From contig JAMSKV010000003.1 of the NCBI GenBank assembly GCA_024515975.1, positions 124,001 to 188,000 of the forward strand: 64,000 bases of DNA. The letters are read 5' to 3'. The position numbers and the translations under genes were made by a program. Positions 36,181 through 45,907 of this stretch are shown piece after piece. The notes below the pieces were generated by a model. It did no database searches. It was not told the origin of the DNA and was given only the letters and a program-made list of their open reading frames with translations. How positions within the stretch are numbered: the stretch's first letter is position 1; each line of letters starts with the position of its first letter. Source of the DNA: Endosaccharibacter trunci. Lineage in GTDB: Bacteria > Pseudomonadota > Alphaproteobacteria > Acetobacterales > Acetobacteraceae.

Positions 36181-38742
36181 ATGGCCGACGTGGACAGCTT
36201 CAGCGCGGACGCCGTTTCGACCCGTTTCAACGGCTATTTCGACCGCTACGAGGCGGGCGGCCGTGCTTCCGGCTGGGTCACCGATCTGTCCCAGCCCGCC
36301 AAGGTCGTCGTGCTGCGCGCCCTGATCGACGGCGTCGATCAGGGAGAGGTCGTCTGCAACGGTCATAGAGACGACGTGCGTGGCGCGTTGGGCCTGCCCA
36401 CCGCCGAGGTCGGCTTCTCCTTCGATATTCCAGAAGCGTTTCTCGACGGCGAGGAGCACGTGCTGTCGTTCGTGCTGCCCGACGGCGCATTCCTGCCGCA
36501 TATGGGCGAAGGCGGCCTGTCGGCGCTCAAGCCGTCCTACACCTTCACCGATGCGCCCACGGTCGAAATCCAGGGCAACGTGGACGGGCTGGTCCATAAC
36601 GCGCTGCGCGGCTGGGTGATCCGCAAGATCGGCCGTACGCCCCTGGTTCAGGCCCGCTGCGATATCCTGATCACCTGCGAGAACATCAAGATCGCGCAGA
36701 TCAAGGCGGACCGGTTCCGTCGCGACGTCGGCAACGTGCTCGGCTGCGACCCGAATTGCGGCTTCGAGTTCACGGTGCCGCACGCGTTCCAGAAGAGCTA
36801 TACGCAGAAATTCCGCTTCTTCGTGCTGCCGGAGATGATCGAACTCGGCAACAGCCCGTTCGTCACCGCGACCGTGTCGGATTTCCTGGAAGGCAAGCTC
36901 GTGTCGATCGGCAATGACATGAGCAAGATGTATGCGGACATGGAGCGCCTGCGACGCGAGATCATCTCGTTGTTGCCAAGCCAGGGCTATCACCTCGGCG
37001 ATTACGATCGCTGGGCGCGACGCTATTACGAGAACCTCCGCGCTCGCGTCGCAGCCGAGCGCCAGTTGCTGAAGCAGGCCGGCAAGCTGCCGGAGGAGCC
37101 GTTCGTCACCGTGATGGTGCCGACCTACAAGCCGCTGCTGTCGGATTTCGTGGCGGCGGTGGAGAGCGTGATCGCGCAGACCTACCAGAACTGGGAGCTC
37201 GTCATCGTCGATGACGGGTCGAAGTCGCAGGAAGTGTCGGACCGGATCGACGCGTTCTGCGCCCAGGACAAGCGCATTCGCTGCATCCGTTCCAAGAAGA
37301 ATGTCGGCATCGCCAAGGCGACCAACATCTCCATGGATGCGGCGCTCGGAGAATGGACCGTGTTCTTCGACCATGACGACGTGTTGGTCGACGTTGCCCT
37401 GGAGGTGATGATCCGCACGGCGCAACGCACGGGCGCAAAGCTCCTGTATTCCGACGAGGACAAGATCGACCAGGCCGGCTATTTCCTGGAGCCGAACTTC
37501 AAGCCGGACTGGAACTACCGCTACGTCCTCGGCTGCAATTATGTCTGCCATCTGACGGTGATCGAGACGGCCACGATGCGCGAGGTCGGTCTACTCAAGA
37601 AGGAGTACGACGGCGCGCAGGATCACGACTTCATTCTGCGTTGTTCCGAGGTTCTCGAACCCTCGCAGATCGTCCATGTGCCCGAGCTGCTTTACCACTG
37701 GCGCATCACGCCGAATTCCACCGCCGCGGACGTGTCCAAGAAAGGCTACGCTGTGGATGCCGGCGTGCGTGCGGTCAGCGATCATCTGAAGCGCAAGGGC
37801 CAGGTCGCGAAGGTCTCCTCCATCAACGGCCTTACCATCTACGGCGTGGAATGGATTCCGCAGTCGCAGCCGAAGGTGTCGATCATCATTCCGTTCCGGG
37901 ACCAGATCGAGACCACGCGCAAATGCATCGACTACATCCGGGACAACACCGACTATCCGAACTACGAGATCATTCTGGTCAATAACTGGTCTACCTCGAC
38001 CGAGGCGTCGCGCTTCTCCAAGGAGATCAAAGACCGTCCGAACGTGCGCGTTCTCGATGTGATCGAGGATTTCAACTACTCCCGCCTCAATAACCTCGCC
38101 ACCGCGGAAAGTGATGCCGAGTACTACGTCTTCATGAACAACGATGTGTTCATCGAGGACGAGACCTGGTTGAACCGGATTCTCGGCGAGGCGATGTCCG
38201 ACGAGAGGATCGGCATCGTCGGCGGCAAGTTCCTCTACCCGAACAAGACCGTTCAGCATGCCGGCGTGATCGTCGGCACGCATGGCGTCGCCGCCCATAT
38301 CCATCTCGGCATTCCGCACGACGATTACGGCTATATCGGTCGCGCCCGCCTGAGTCAGGACATGGTCGCCGTGACAGCGGCCTGCATGCTCATCAAGGCC
38401 GACGTCTTCAAGGAGGTCGGCGGCTTCGACGAGGAGCATCTCAAGGTCGCCTACAACGACGTCGATCTGTGCCTGAAGGTGTATGAAAGCGGCCGGCGCG
38501 TCGTCTGGTGTGCCGATTTCGTCGCCTGGCATCACGAAAGCCTGTCGCGCGGTTCCGATATGCGCCCCGACCAGGAGGCCCGTTTCTTCCGCGAACAGCA
38601 GACCATGTATCAGCGCTGGGGCGACAAGCCGTTCTTCCGCAACGACCCGTTCTTCAATCCGAATTTCTCGCGCGTGGACCGGCTTTTCTACGATCTGGAA
38701 GACCCGGCCCGCATCCGCACCGAGTCCGAAGAGGCTGCTTGA
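36181..38742 (+). CDS. Tandem GT2 glycosyltransferase
   Basis: An 853-residue cytoplasmic polysaccharide-making enzyme. Residues 1-250 form two beta-rich repeats (GWVTDLSQP... and GWVIRKIG...) of unknown role. A first GT2 domain (about 300-540) has TVMVPTYKP, VDDGSKS, FFDHDDV and YSDEDKID; a second (about 560-800) has VSIIIPFRDQ, EIILVNNWST, FMNNDVFIE and AACMLIKADVF. Double GT2 enzymes of this type build O-antigen or rhamnan-like chains. TGAGGGT precedes the ATG by about 8 bases. The stop overlaps the LolA-like start. Confidence 0.88.
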   Translation: MADVDSFSADAVSTRFNGYFDRYEAGGRASGWVTDLSQPAKVVVLRALIDGVDQGEVVCNGHRDDVRGALGLPTAEVGFSFDIPEAFLDGEEHVLSFVLPDGAFLPHMGEGGLSALKPSYTFTDAPTVEIQGNVDGLVHNALRGWVIRKIGRTPLVQARCDILITCENIKIAQIKADRFRRDVGNVLGCDPNCGFEFTVPHAFQKSYTQKFRFFVLPEMIELGNSPFVTATVSDFLEGKLVSIGNDMSKMYADMERLRREIISLLPSQGYHLGDYDRWARRYYENLRARVAAERQLLKQAGKLPEEPFVTVMVPTYKPLLSDFVAAVESVIAQTYQNWELVIVDDGSKSQEVSDRIDAFCAQDKRIRCIRSKKNVGIAKATNISMDAALGEWTVFFDHDDVLVDVALEVMIRTAQRTGAKLLYSDEDKIDQAGYFLEPNFKPDWNYRYVLGCNYVCHLTVIETATMREVGLLKKEYDGAQDHDFILRCSEVLEPSQIVHVPELLYHWRITPNSTAADVSKKGYAVDAGVRAVSDHLKRKGQVAKVSSINGLTIYGVEWIPQSQPKVSIIIPFRDQIETTRKCIDYIRDNTDYPNYEIILVNNWSTSTEASRFSKEIKDRPNVRVLDVIEDFNYSRLNNLATAESDAEYYVFMNNDVFIEDETWLNRILGEAMSDERIGIVGGKFLYPNKTVQHAGVIVGTHGVAAHIHLGIPHDDYGYIGRARLSQDMVAVTAACMLIKADVFKEVGGFDEEHLKVAYNDVDLCLKVYESGRRVVWCADFVAWHHESLSRGSDMRPDQEARFFREQQTMYQRWGDKPFFRNDPFFNPNFSRVDRLFYDLEDPARIRTESEEAA

Positions 38743-39377
38743 GCGCTCAGGTGACGAGGGCGGTCGTCCGGTTGCGCGCTTGGGCCGCTCTGCTGCTCGG
38801 CGCCGGCCTGGCCGCGTGCGGGCTCCAACCGCCCGCCACCACGCACGATGCCGCGGACCAGGCCAGCATCGCTCAGGCTCAGCAGGCGCTGGACCGCATG
38901 GGCGGGCTGAAGGCCGACTTCACCCAGATCGGCCCCGGCGCCAACGACGTCGCCAACGGCGTCGCCTGGTTCGAGCCCGGGCATCTCCGGCTCGATTACG
39001 CACCGCCGCTCCATCGCGTGGTCGTGGCGACGCATGGGCGTCTCACGCTGCACGACGAGCCGAGCGGCGCCACGACCCGGATCGCTCTGGCCTCCAACCC
39101 GCTCGGGCTTCTCCTGGCCGGGCCGGTGCATCTGTCCGGCGATATCGACGTCACCGACATCCAGCGCGGCGCCGACACGCTGCAGCTTTCGCTCGATCGT
39201 GCGTCCAATCCCGCGCAGGGTCTGCTCACATTGCTGTTCGTGCGTCAGCGCGATGGCGCTCTTCTACTCTCCAGCCTGGAAGCGGTGGACGCCGAGCACC
39301 ATCGCACGCGGTTCGACCTGTCCGATCAGCAGACCGGCCAGCATTTCGATCCGTCCTTGTTCACGCCGCCTGGATAA
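38739..39377 (+). CDS. lolA: LolA-like outer-membrane carrier protein, apparently lipidated
   Basis: About 212 residues from TTG 38739, which overlaps the preceding stop as TTGA; GTG 38751 is an alternative. The N-terminus is a lipoprotein signal: Arg-rich start, [16 protein letters not shown] with the lipobox L-A-A-C. The mature part shows LolA features ([44 protein letters not shown]). LolA carries lipoproteins across the periplasm and is normally soluble; an N-terminal lipobox cysteine is unusual. Sits after a GT2 enzyme and converges with lipB with a 17-base overlap. Confidence 0.75.
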   Translation: MSAQVTRAVVRLRAWAALLLGAGLAACGLQPPATTHDAADQASIAQAQQALDRMGGLKADFTQIGPGANDVANGVAWFEPGHLRLDYAPPLHRVVVATHGRLTLHDEPSGATTRIALASNPLGLLLAGPVHLSGDIDVTDIQRGADTLQLSLDRASNPAQGLLTLLFVRQRDGALLLSSLEAVDAEHHRTRFDLSDQQTGQHFDPSLFTPPG

Positions 39378-40083
39378 CTGGCGCGTTACCGCCAAAGAAG
39401 CGGGGCCAGCACGCCGCCAGCGCTTCATCCAGCGCCGTCATGGAGGCGTCCCTGCCCAGCGCCTCGAGGCTGGTCGCGCCGTGCTCGCGGATGCCGCAGG
39501 GTACGATACCGTCGAAATGGCGCAGATCCGGCGAGACATTCACCGAGATTCCGTGCCAGCTGACCCAGCGGGTGATCCGCACTCCAAGCGCGGCGATCTT
39601 GTTGTCCCGCCCCGTTGCGTGATCGCGCACCCAGACCCCGACGCGCCCGTCTCTTCGGCCTGCCTCTACCCCAAGCTCTGAAAGGGCGGCGATCAGCCAG
39701 CCCTCCAGCCCATGTACGAAGCAGCGCACATCCCGGTCCGGAACGGCGCCATGGCGTTGCTGGAGGTCGAGCATGACATAGGCGATTCGCTGTCCCGGAC
39801 CGTGATAGGTCCATTGGCCGCCGCGTCCGGCTTCGAAGGTTTCGAACCCGAGCGGGTTGAACAGATCCTCCGCTCTGGCCGAGGTGCCGGCGGTGAACAC
39901 GGGGGGATGTTCCAGCAGCCAGACCTGCTGCGGCGCGATACCGGCACGGATCGCCTGGATTTGTTGTTGCATGGCCGCCATGGCATCGGGGTAGGGCACC
40001 AGCCCATCGTTGCGGCGCCACACGATTTCGGGGAACTCTTTTCCAGCTCCATCATCATGGGTGATTGCCGAGCGTCCAGCCAT
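39361..40083 (-). CDS. lipB: Octanoyl-[acyl-carrier-protein]:protein transferase
   Basis: Moves octanoate from acyl carrier protein to lipoyl domains, starting lipoate synthesis. The 240-residue product has the motif [16 protein letters not shown] near 93-107, catalytic Lys162 ([19 protein letters not shown]) and Cys196 ([15 protein letters not shown]). Start ATG 40083 is the first in frame; the family-like part begins near residue 18, so a shorter form is possible. Its stop overlaps the convergent lolA-like gene by 17 bases and its start lies 58 bases before tRNA-Leu on the other strand. Confidence 0.93.
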   Translation of the reverse strand: MAGRSAITHDDGAGKEFPEIVWRRNDGLVPYPDAMAAMQQQIQAIRAGIAPQQVWLLEHPPVFTAGTSARAEDLFNPLGFETFEAGRGGQWTYHGPGQRIAYVMLDLQQRHGAVPDRDVRCFVHGLEGWLIAALSELGVEAGRRDGRVGVWVRDHATGRDNKIAALGVRITRWVSWHGISVNVSPDLRHFDGIVPCGIREHGATSLEALGRDASMTALDEALAACWPRFFGGNAPVIQAA

Positions 40084-40141
40084 CGTCTATATGCCCCTCC
40101 GTCGATCCGGATATGGCCGTTTGGCCCCGGAAAGTCACGGT

Positions 40142-40227
40142 GCGGTCGTGGCGGAATGGTAGACGCGCAAGCTTGAGGTGCTTGTGGGGGAAACCCCGTG
40201 GAAGTTCGAGTCTTCTCGACCGCACCA
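40142..40227 (+). tRNA. tRNA-Leu (GAG anticodon)
   Basis: An 86-base tRNA. The acceptor stem GCGGTCG pairs with CGACCGC, with discriminator A and an encoded CCA. The anticodon loop TTGAGGT gives anticodon GAG at 40175-40177, reading leucine CUC/CUU codons. The long variable arm (GGGGGAAACCCC region) is typical of type II leucine tRNAs, and the TTCGAGT of the T loop is present. Lies between divergent lipB and galU. Confidence 0.95.
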
Positions 40228-40276
40228 ATCTGATCCCTCCCAACGAGGAGGTGATCATAGTCCGGTGACCTGGCAT

Positions 40277-40292
40277 TGCGGCAGGTGCCGCA
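40277..40292. terminator. Short hairpin downstream of tRNA-Leu
   Basis: Perfect inverted repeat TGCGGC-AGGT-GCCGCA, 50 bases after the tRNA. A T-run (TTTT) occurs only 9 bases further, so it may be a weak terminator for the tRNA or part of the galU leader. Confidence 0.25.
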
Positions 40293-40361
40293 GCATGGCA
40301 TTTTCCCCTGGCTTTTGCGTTGTTTAAAAGAAGCAACGCGTTTCAGGTGAAGGTACATCGC

Positions 40362-41240
40362 GTGATCAAGCCATTACGTAAGGCAGTGCTCCCGGTCGCG
40401 GGGCTCGGTACCCGATTCCTGCCCGCCACGAAAGCGATGGCGAAAGAAATGCTGCCGGTGGTCGACCGGCCGCTGATCCAGTATGCGATCGACGAGGCGC
40501 GCGCCGCCGGCATCGATCAGTTCTGCCTGATTACGGGCCGCGGCAAGACGGCGCTCGTCGAGTATTTCGACCGGGCCTATGAGCTCGAAGCCACGCTACG
40601 GGAACGCAACAAGCAGGACGCACTCGACGCGCTGCGGGACTCCAGCATGTTGCCGGGATCGATGCTGTCCGTGCGACAGCAGGAGCCGATGGGCCTCGGC
40701 CACGCCATCTGGTGCGCCCGGGCCTTCATCGGCGACGATCCGTTCGCCATTCTGCTGCCCGACGACATCGTTCTGTCCAAGACGCCGTGCCTCAAGCAGC
40801 TGGCCGAAGCCTATAACGAGACCGGCGGTTCCGTGGTCGCCGTGTCGGAAGTTCCGCGCGAGCACACGAATCGCTACGGCATCCTCAAAGTCGGCAAGGA
40901 TGACGGCCGCATGGTGGAGGTCACCGGACTGGTGGAGAAGCCGAAGCCGGAAGACGCGCCGTCGAACCTCAGCATCATCGGCCGTTATGTGCTGACGGCC
41001 GACGTCATGCAGCATCTCGGCAAGCTCGAGCGCGGTGCAGGCAACGAGGTGCAGCTGACCGACGCCATGGCGAAGATGATCGGCAATCACCCGTTCCACG
41101 GCCTGCGTTACGAAGGCCGCCGCTTCGACTGCGGCGACAAGGTCGGCTTTCTCGAGGCGCAGATCGCGTTCGCCCTCGAACGTCCCGATCTCGGCCCGGC
41201 TGTGCGTGAATTCCTGAAATCCTATGTTGGAGCGCTCTGA
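40362..41240 (+). CDS. galU: UTP-glucose-1-phosphate uridylyltransferase
   Basis: Makes UDP-glucose from UTP and glucose-1-phosphate, feeding cellulose, exopolysaccharide and lipopolysaccharide synthesis. GTG 40362 gives [20 protein letters not shown], the normal GalU start (292 residues); the frame is open further upstream without family similarity. Motifs: [20 protein letters not shown], the DDIVL metal region, [21 protein letters not shown] and [14 protein letters not shown]. The stop overlaps the start of the phosphohexomutase, which makes its substrate, so the two are an operon. Confidence 0.95.
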   Translation: MIKPLRKAVLPVAGLGTRFLPATKAMAKEMLPVVDRPLIQYAIDEARAAGIDQFCLITGRGKTALVEYFDRAYELEATLRERNKQDALDALRDSSMLPGSMLSVRQQEPMGLGHAIWCARAFIGDDPFAILLPDDIVLSKTPCLKQLAEAYNETGGSVVAVSEVPREHTNRYGILKVGKDDGRMVEVTGLVEKPKPEDAPSNLSIIGRYVLTADVMQHLGKLERGAGNEVQLTDAMAKMIGNHPFHGLRYEGRRFDCGDKVGFLEAQIAFALERPDLGPAVREFLKSYVGAL

Positions 41241-42649
41241 TGGCCTTCGCTCACAGCTTCGACCCGACGAGCCTGCGCGAGTATGATATCCGCGGCATCG
41301 TCGGGAAGACCCTGCACGCCGCGGACGCGTTCGCGATCGGCCGTACCTTCGGCAGCATCGTTGCCGGCAAGGACGGCAAGACGGTCGCGGTCGGTTATGA
41401 CGGGCGCCTGTCCTCCCCCGAACTGGAGGCGGCTCTGGTCGAGGGGCTGAAGGCATCCGGCATGGAGGTGCTGCGCGTGGGCCGCGGCCCGACGCCGATG
41501 CTGTACTACGCCGCGACCACGCTCGAGACCGATGGCTGTATCATGGTCACGGGCAGCCATAATCCGCCGAACTATAACGGCTTCAAGATGATGCTGGGCC
41601 GCAAGCCGTTCTTCGGCGCGCAGATCCAGCATCTCGGCAAGATGTCCGCCGCGGGCGAGGTCGTGGCGGAGAGCGCAGGCTCCGACCGCGCCGTCGATGT
41701 CAGCCACGACTACGTCGCGCGACTGATTTCCGACTGGGATGGCGGCGATCGCATCCTCAACGTGGTCTGGGACAACGGCAACAGCTCGGCAGGTGAGATT
41801 CTGCAGCGGCTGGTTGGCTCCCTCCCGGGCGAACACACGGTTCTGAACGCCGAGATCGACGGCAATTTCCCGGCGCACCATCCCGATCCGACGGTGGCCA
41901 AGAACCTCGAGCAGCTCATCGCGGCGGTGAAGGAGAAGGGGGCCGATATCGGTATCGCCTTCGACGGCGATGCCGACCGCATCGGCGTGGTCGACAACAA
42001 GGGCCAGATCCTCTGGGGCGACCAGCTCCTGGTGGTGCTGGGCCGCGACGTGCTGAAATCGCATCCGGGCGCCACCATCATCGCCGACGTGAAGGCGAGC
42101 CAGGTGCTGTTCGACGAGATCGACCGCGCCGGCGGCACGCCGCTGATGTGGAAGACCGGCCATTCGCTGATCAAGGCGAAGATGGCCGAGACCGGCAGCC
42201 CGCTTGCGGGCGAGATGTCCGGCCATGTCTTCTTCGCCGACAAGTGGTACGGCTTCGACGATGCGCTCTACGCAGCGGTCCGCGTGCTGGGGATCGTCGC
42301 TCGCATGGACGGCCCGTTCTCCGATGTGAAGGATTCGCTGCCGGTCGCGGTCAGCACGCCTGAGCTCCGGTTCGATTGCGAGGATACCCGGAAGTTCAAG
42401 GTGATCGAGGAGGTCGCAGCCCGCCTGGAAGCTTCTGGTGCCCAGGTTGCCGCGATCGACGGCGTTCGGGTCAAGACCGAGGATGGCTGGTGGCTGCTCC
42501 GCGCTTCCAACACCCAGGCGGTGCTGGTCGCACGGTGCGAGGCGTTTAGCGAAGAGGGCCTGGACCGTCTTAAGGCCGCCCTCGTCGAGCAGCTTGCCGC
42601 GTCCGGGCTGGAAGCCCCGGACTTCTCCGGCGAGAATTCCGGCCACTAA
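41240..42649 (+). CDS. Phosphomannomutase/phosphoglucomutase
   Basis: Interconverts hexose 6- and 1-phosphates, giving glucose-1-phosphate for GalU or mannose-1-phosphate for GDP-mannose. The 469-residue product starts [12 protein letters not shown], has the phosphoserine motif TGSHNPP (Ser106), the metal-binding DGDADRIG near 250 and the sugar-binding GEMSGHVFF near 330. This arrangement matches AlgC/PgmG-type bifunctional enzymes. Start ATG 41240 overlaps the galU stop as TGATG. Confidence 0.92.
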   Translation: MAFAHSFDPTSLREYDIRGIVGKTLHAADAFAIGRTFGSIVAGKDGKTVAVGYDGRLSSPELEAALVEGLKASGMEVLRVGRGPTPMLYYAATTLETDGCIMVTGSHNPPNYNGFKMMLGRKPFFGAQIQHLGKMSAAGEVVAESAGSDRAVDVSHDYVARLISDWDGGDRILNVVWDNGNSSAGEILQRLVGSLPGEHTVLNAEIDGNFPAHHPDPTVAKNLEQLIAAVKEKGADIGIAFDGDADRIGVVDNKGQILWGDQLLVVLGRDVLKSHPGATIIADVKASQVLFDEIDRAGGTPLMWKTGHSLIKAKMAETGSPLAGEMSGHVFFADKWYGFDDALYAAVRVLGIVARMDGPFSDVKDSLPVAVSTPELRFDCEDTRKFKVIEEVAARLEASGAQVAAIDGVRVKTEDGWWLLRASNTQAVLVARCEAFSEEGLDRLKAALVEQLAASGLEAPDFSGENSGH

Positions 42650-42670
42650 GCTCCGAGACGACGGCGGATC

Positions 42671-43732
42671 GTGTCCGTGATCGATCCGCCGTTGTCCTGC
42701 CTCCTGCTGGAGGCGCAATCGCCGTGCTTCACGGCGCCGCCGGTCGACAGGGTCGGCGCCGAACTAATGCCGGCGGACGTCCTGGCCGCCGGTTTCGCGC
42801 AGCATCAAGGATTTTTCCCGCCCCGTCCGGTGAGGATCTGGCTGCTGCGCGACGTCTTCGTCGCGTTTGAAGGGTTGGTGTTCGATGACGCCGGCCGATT
42901 GTTCGCCCCCAGCGTTACGCAGCATCATCATTCCGAGATCGAATGGGCCCGCCAGCAGGTCGTCGCGGCTCGGGATTCGGGATTAGCCCCTCGCATCGAT
43001 GGCCCGGTGATCCTGGGCAGCAAGCGAGGCGCCCACAATTTCGGTCATTGGCTGATCGAGATGCTGCCAATGCTGCATTTCGCGCGCGAACGCATCCAAA
43101 GCGGCTCGCTCGGGGTTCTCGTCCACAACGTCACGGAACCGCAACTCGGTGGGGTGATGCTGCACAGCCTGCGCAGGCTGGGCGTGCCGGATACGATGGT
43201 GCGTGTTGCCGACGTCGAGCCGGTAAGGGCAGAGCGGCTGCTGCTGGTGGAAGGGCTGACGACCCATGGCGTCTACATGTCGCCGTTGATTGCTCCCGCG
43301 ATCGACTCGCTGATGCGAGACATCCCAGGCGAGGGTCACGAACGCGTCTTCATCCGCCGCGGCAGGGGGATGCGGCGTGATTTCGCCAATCCGGCCCATG
43401 TGGAGGCGTTGGCGCGCATGCATGGTTTCCACGTTCTGGACACGGAAGGATTGTCGCTCGAACAACAGATTGCGGCGCTACGCGATGCGCGGGTCGTTGC
43501 GGGCGCGATGGGGGCGGCCATGACCAATCTGGTCTTTGCGTCGCCGGGGGCTGAAATACGCATGGTCGCGGGCGCGGACATGCCGGACACGTTTTTCTGG
43601 TTCGCGGCCACGGTAACCGGCCGGGGCTACAAGGAGCTGCGCTGCAGGCAGGCGGACGAGGTGCAGGGATTGCCCTATGATCGGGCGCTCATGCCGACGG
43701 ACGCGGAAATCCATGCGTTTCTCGGGTCTTGA
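42671..43732 (+). CDS. GT61-family glycosyltransferase
   Basis: A 353-residue enzyme of the DUF563/GT61 type. The signature region is ILGSKRGAHNFGHWLIEMLPMLHFA (about 115-138), followed by RVFIRRGRGMRRDFANP and the C-terminal VAGAMGAAMTNLVFASPGAEIRMV. GT61 enzymes transfer xylose or similar sugars to polysaccharides. GTG 42671 is the start; GTG 42677 is possible. No membrane span. It follows the sugar-nucleotide operon by 21 bases, and pabB overlaps its end by 20 bases. Confidence 0.8.
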   Translation: MSVIDPPLSCLLLEAQSPCFTAPPVDRVGAELMPADVLAAGFAQHQGFFPPRPVRIWLLRDVFVAFEGLVFDDAGRLFAPSVTQHHHSEIEWARQQVVAARDSGLAPRIDGPVILGSKRGAHNFGHWLIEMLPMLHFARERIQSGSLGVLVHNVTEPQLGGVMLHSLRRLGVPDTMVRVADVEPVRAERLLLVEGLTTHGVYMSPLIAPAIDSLMRDIPGEGHERVFIRRGRGMRRDFANPAHVEALARMHGFHVLDTEGLSLEQQIAALRDARVVAGAMGAAMTNLVFASPGAEIRMVAGADMPDTFFWFAATVTGRGYKELRCRQADEVQGLPYDRALMPTDAEIHAFLGS

Positions 43733-45101
43733 TCAAAGCGGCCGGATCGTCCGGGAACGCGCCTGGCGGCCGCCGGCTGAGATTTTCGCCGGGCTGAGCC
43801 GGCAGCGTTTTCCCGTATGGCTGGACAGCAACGGTCCGATCGGCCCACGCAGCCGGTTTTCCTTTCTGTGCATCGACCCGTCGGAAGTGGTGGAACAGCG
43901 CGGTGGCTGGCTGCGGCGCAATGGCGTTGGCCTGCAGGGCAGGGGGTTCGACGCGCTCGCGGCGATGGTGGCCGATTGGAGGCGCCCGATGCTTCCGGGC
44001 CCGGCGCCGTTCATGGGCGGCGCGGTCGGGCTGCTCGGCTATGATCTGGGGCGAGAGCTGGAAACCCTGCCGACCCGGCATCGCGCCGATCCCGATCTGC
44101 CGTCTCTCTGGTTTGGTCTCTACGACCTCGTACTGGCGTTTGATCGCCTGGAACGAAGAAGCTGGCTGATTTCGACCGGGCTGCATCCGCTCCGATCGGC
44201 CGCCGAACGTGCGGACTGGTTCGAGGACGTGATCGATGCGACGGGTTCGCCTGACCTCGCCCCTGTACCGCCGCTCGTCTTCAGGCCGGACCAGGCGCCG
44301 GATGCCTATCGGCAGATGGTGCGGCGTGGTCTCGAGCTGATCGAGGCTGGAGACATCTTTCAGGCCAATCTCACCATGCGTCATGTGGCGGAACGGCCGC
44401 CCGGTCTCGATCCTGCCGCTGTCTATCTGGCGCTTCGCGAGGGCAGCCCGGCTGCTTTCGGCGCGTTCATCGGGTGGGAAGGCGGTCGCGCCGTCGCCAG
44501 CGCGTCGCCCGAACGCTTCGTTCTTCTCGATCGTGAGGGCGTGGTCGAAACGAGGCCGGTGAAAGGGACAATCCGACGTCAGCCGGATCCGTCCTCGGAT
44601 GCCGTGGCGATCCGGACTTTGGCTGCAAGCGTGAAGGATCGCGCGGAGAATCTGATGATCGTCGATTTGATGCGCAACGATCTGGCGCGCGTCTGCGAGA
44701 CGGGCAGCGTGTCCGTGCCGGCCCTGTTCGAGATCGACAGCATCGCCACGCTGCACCATCTGGTCTCCACCGTTTCGGCACGGCTGCGCCCCGGGGAAGA
44801 CGCTGTATCGCTTCTGCGCGCCAGCTTTCCCGGAGGATCGATTACGGGCGCGCCGAAGATACGAGCGATGGAGATTATCGATGCCCTGGAAGCCTCTGCG
44901 CGGGGCCCCTATTGCGGCTCTGTGGCGTGGATCGGTCATGACGGTGCGATGGATAGTTCGATCCTGATCCGCAGCCTGTTCCTGACCACGAGTTTGGTGT
45001 TCGCGCATGCAGGGGGCGGAATCGTCGCGGATTCGGACCCAGACGCGGAACATGCGGAAATGCTGGCCAAGTTGGCATCCGTGCTGGGCCCGTTCCGATG
45101 A
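43713..45101 (+). CDS. pabB: Aminodeoxychorismate synthase component I
   Basis: Converts chorismate with ammonia to 4-amino-4-deoxychorismate for folate synthesis. ATG 43713 is chosen with GGAAA before it (a longer frame is open upstream), giving 462 residues. Chorismate-binding landmarks: AGDIFQANLTMRH, PERFV, ETRPVKGTIRR, ENLMIVDLMRNDL, GSITGAPKIRAMEIID and GPYCGSVAWI. These distinguish it from anthranilate synthase weakly; pairing with pabC supports the PABA role. The glutamine amidotransferase partner pabA is not adjacent. Confidence 0.85.
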   Translation: MRFSGLDQSGRIVRERAWRPPAEIFAGLSRQRFPVWLDSNGPIGPRSRFSFLCIDPSEVVEQRGGWLRRNGVGLQGRGFDALAAMVADWRRPMLPGPAPFMGGAVGLLGYDLGRELETLPTRHRADPDLPSLWFGLYDLVLAFDRLERRSWLISTGLHPLRSAAERADWFEDVIDATGSPDLAPVPPLVFRPDQAPDAYRQMVRRGLELIEAGDIFQANLTMRHVAERPPGLDPAAVYLALREGSPAAFGAFIGWEGGRAVASASPERFVLLDREGVVETRPVKGTIRRQPDPSSDAVAIRTLAASVKDRAENLMIVDLMRNDLARVCETGSVSVPALFEIDSIATLHHLVSTVSARLRPGEDAVSLLRASFPGGSITGAPKIRAMEIIDALEASARGPYCGSVAWIGHDGAMDSSILIRSLFLTTSLVFAHAGGGIVADSDPDAEHAEMLAKLASVLGPFR

Positions 45102-45907
45102 TGCTCTGGTTCAATGGCGTTCTGGCGACGGCGGAGTCCGTGCGGATCGATCCGGCCGATCGCGGCTTCACCTTGGGCGACGGCGTGTTCGAGACGATCC
45201 GCGTTCGCCAGGGAAGGCCGGTCCGGCTCGAACGCCATCTCGCCCGTCTGCAGGCTGGTGCGGCCGTGCTCGGCATACCGGCCCGGTTCGGCGAGGCCGA
45301 GATCGAAGCCGGCTGCACCTCCGCGATCGCCGGCAACGCGGTTCTGGACGGATCGCTGCGGATTTCTTTGTCGCGTGGTCCGGCAGCGCGCGGCCTGGCT
45401 TCCCCGGTTGCTCCGAACCCGACCCTGCTGATTGCCGCTCACAAGGCAAACGCGACATCGGAGCCGGTCATCTTGCTCACGGCCCGCACGACGCGCCGCA
45501 ACGAGCATTCGCCGCTCAGCCGCATCAAATCGTTGAACTATCTCGACGGCATCCTGGCACGGCGGGAAGCAGAAGCAGGCGGCGCCGACGATGCCCTGAT
45601 GCTGAACACCGCGGGGCTGGTCGCCGAAAGCACCGCCGCGACATTGATCGCTTTTGCGGAGGATCGGCTTTGGACCCCCCGTATTGAAGACGGCGCACTG
45701 CCCGGGATCGCGCGCCAAGTGTTGATGGATACCGCCCTCGTCGCCGAACGTGTCATCACGCCCGACTGGCTTGCTCGGGTGCCTGTGATGTTCCTGTGCA
45801 ACAGCCTTGGTGTCCGATCTGTCTCTGCTCTCGACGGCCGCTCCCTTAAGGAACGACCTGAGTTGCTCGACGGGCTGCGAAAGGCGCTGGAGCCGGACCG
45901 GTTTTGA
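45098..45907 (+). CDS. pabC: Aminotransferase class IV, probable aminodeoxychorismate lyase
   Basis: Fold-type IV PLP enzyme; releases pyruvate from aminodeoxychorismate to make p-aminobenzoate. The 269-residue product has the PLP lysine K144 in SRIKSLNYLDGILARREA, the substrate-end GDGVFETIRVRQGRP and the C-terminal MFLCNSLGVRSVSALDG. Branched-chain or D-amino acid aminotransferase activity cannot be excluded, but the ATGA overlap with pabB supports the name. Its end overlaps the convergent cheR by 62 bases. Confidence 0.82.
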   Translation: MMLWFNGVLATAESVRIDPADRGFTLGDGVFETIRVRQGRPVRLERHLARLQAGAAVLGIPARFGEAEIEAGCTSAIAGNAVLDGSLRISLSRGPAARGLASPVAPNPTLLIAAHKANATSEPVILLTARTTRRNEHSPLSRIKSLNYLDGILARREAEAGGADDALMLNTAGLVAESTAATLIAFAEDRLWTPRIEDGALPGIARQVLMDTALVAERVITPDWLARVPVMFLCNSLGVRSVSALDGRSLKERPELLDGLRKALEPDRF

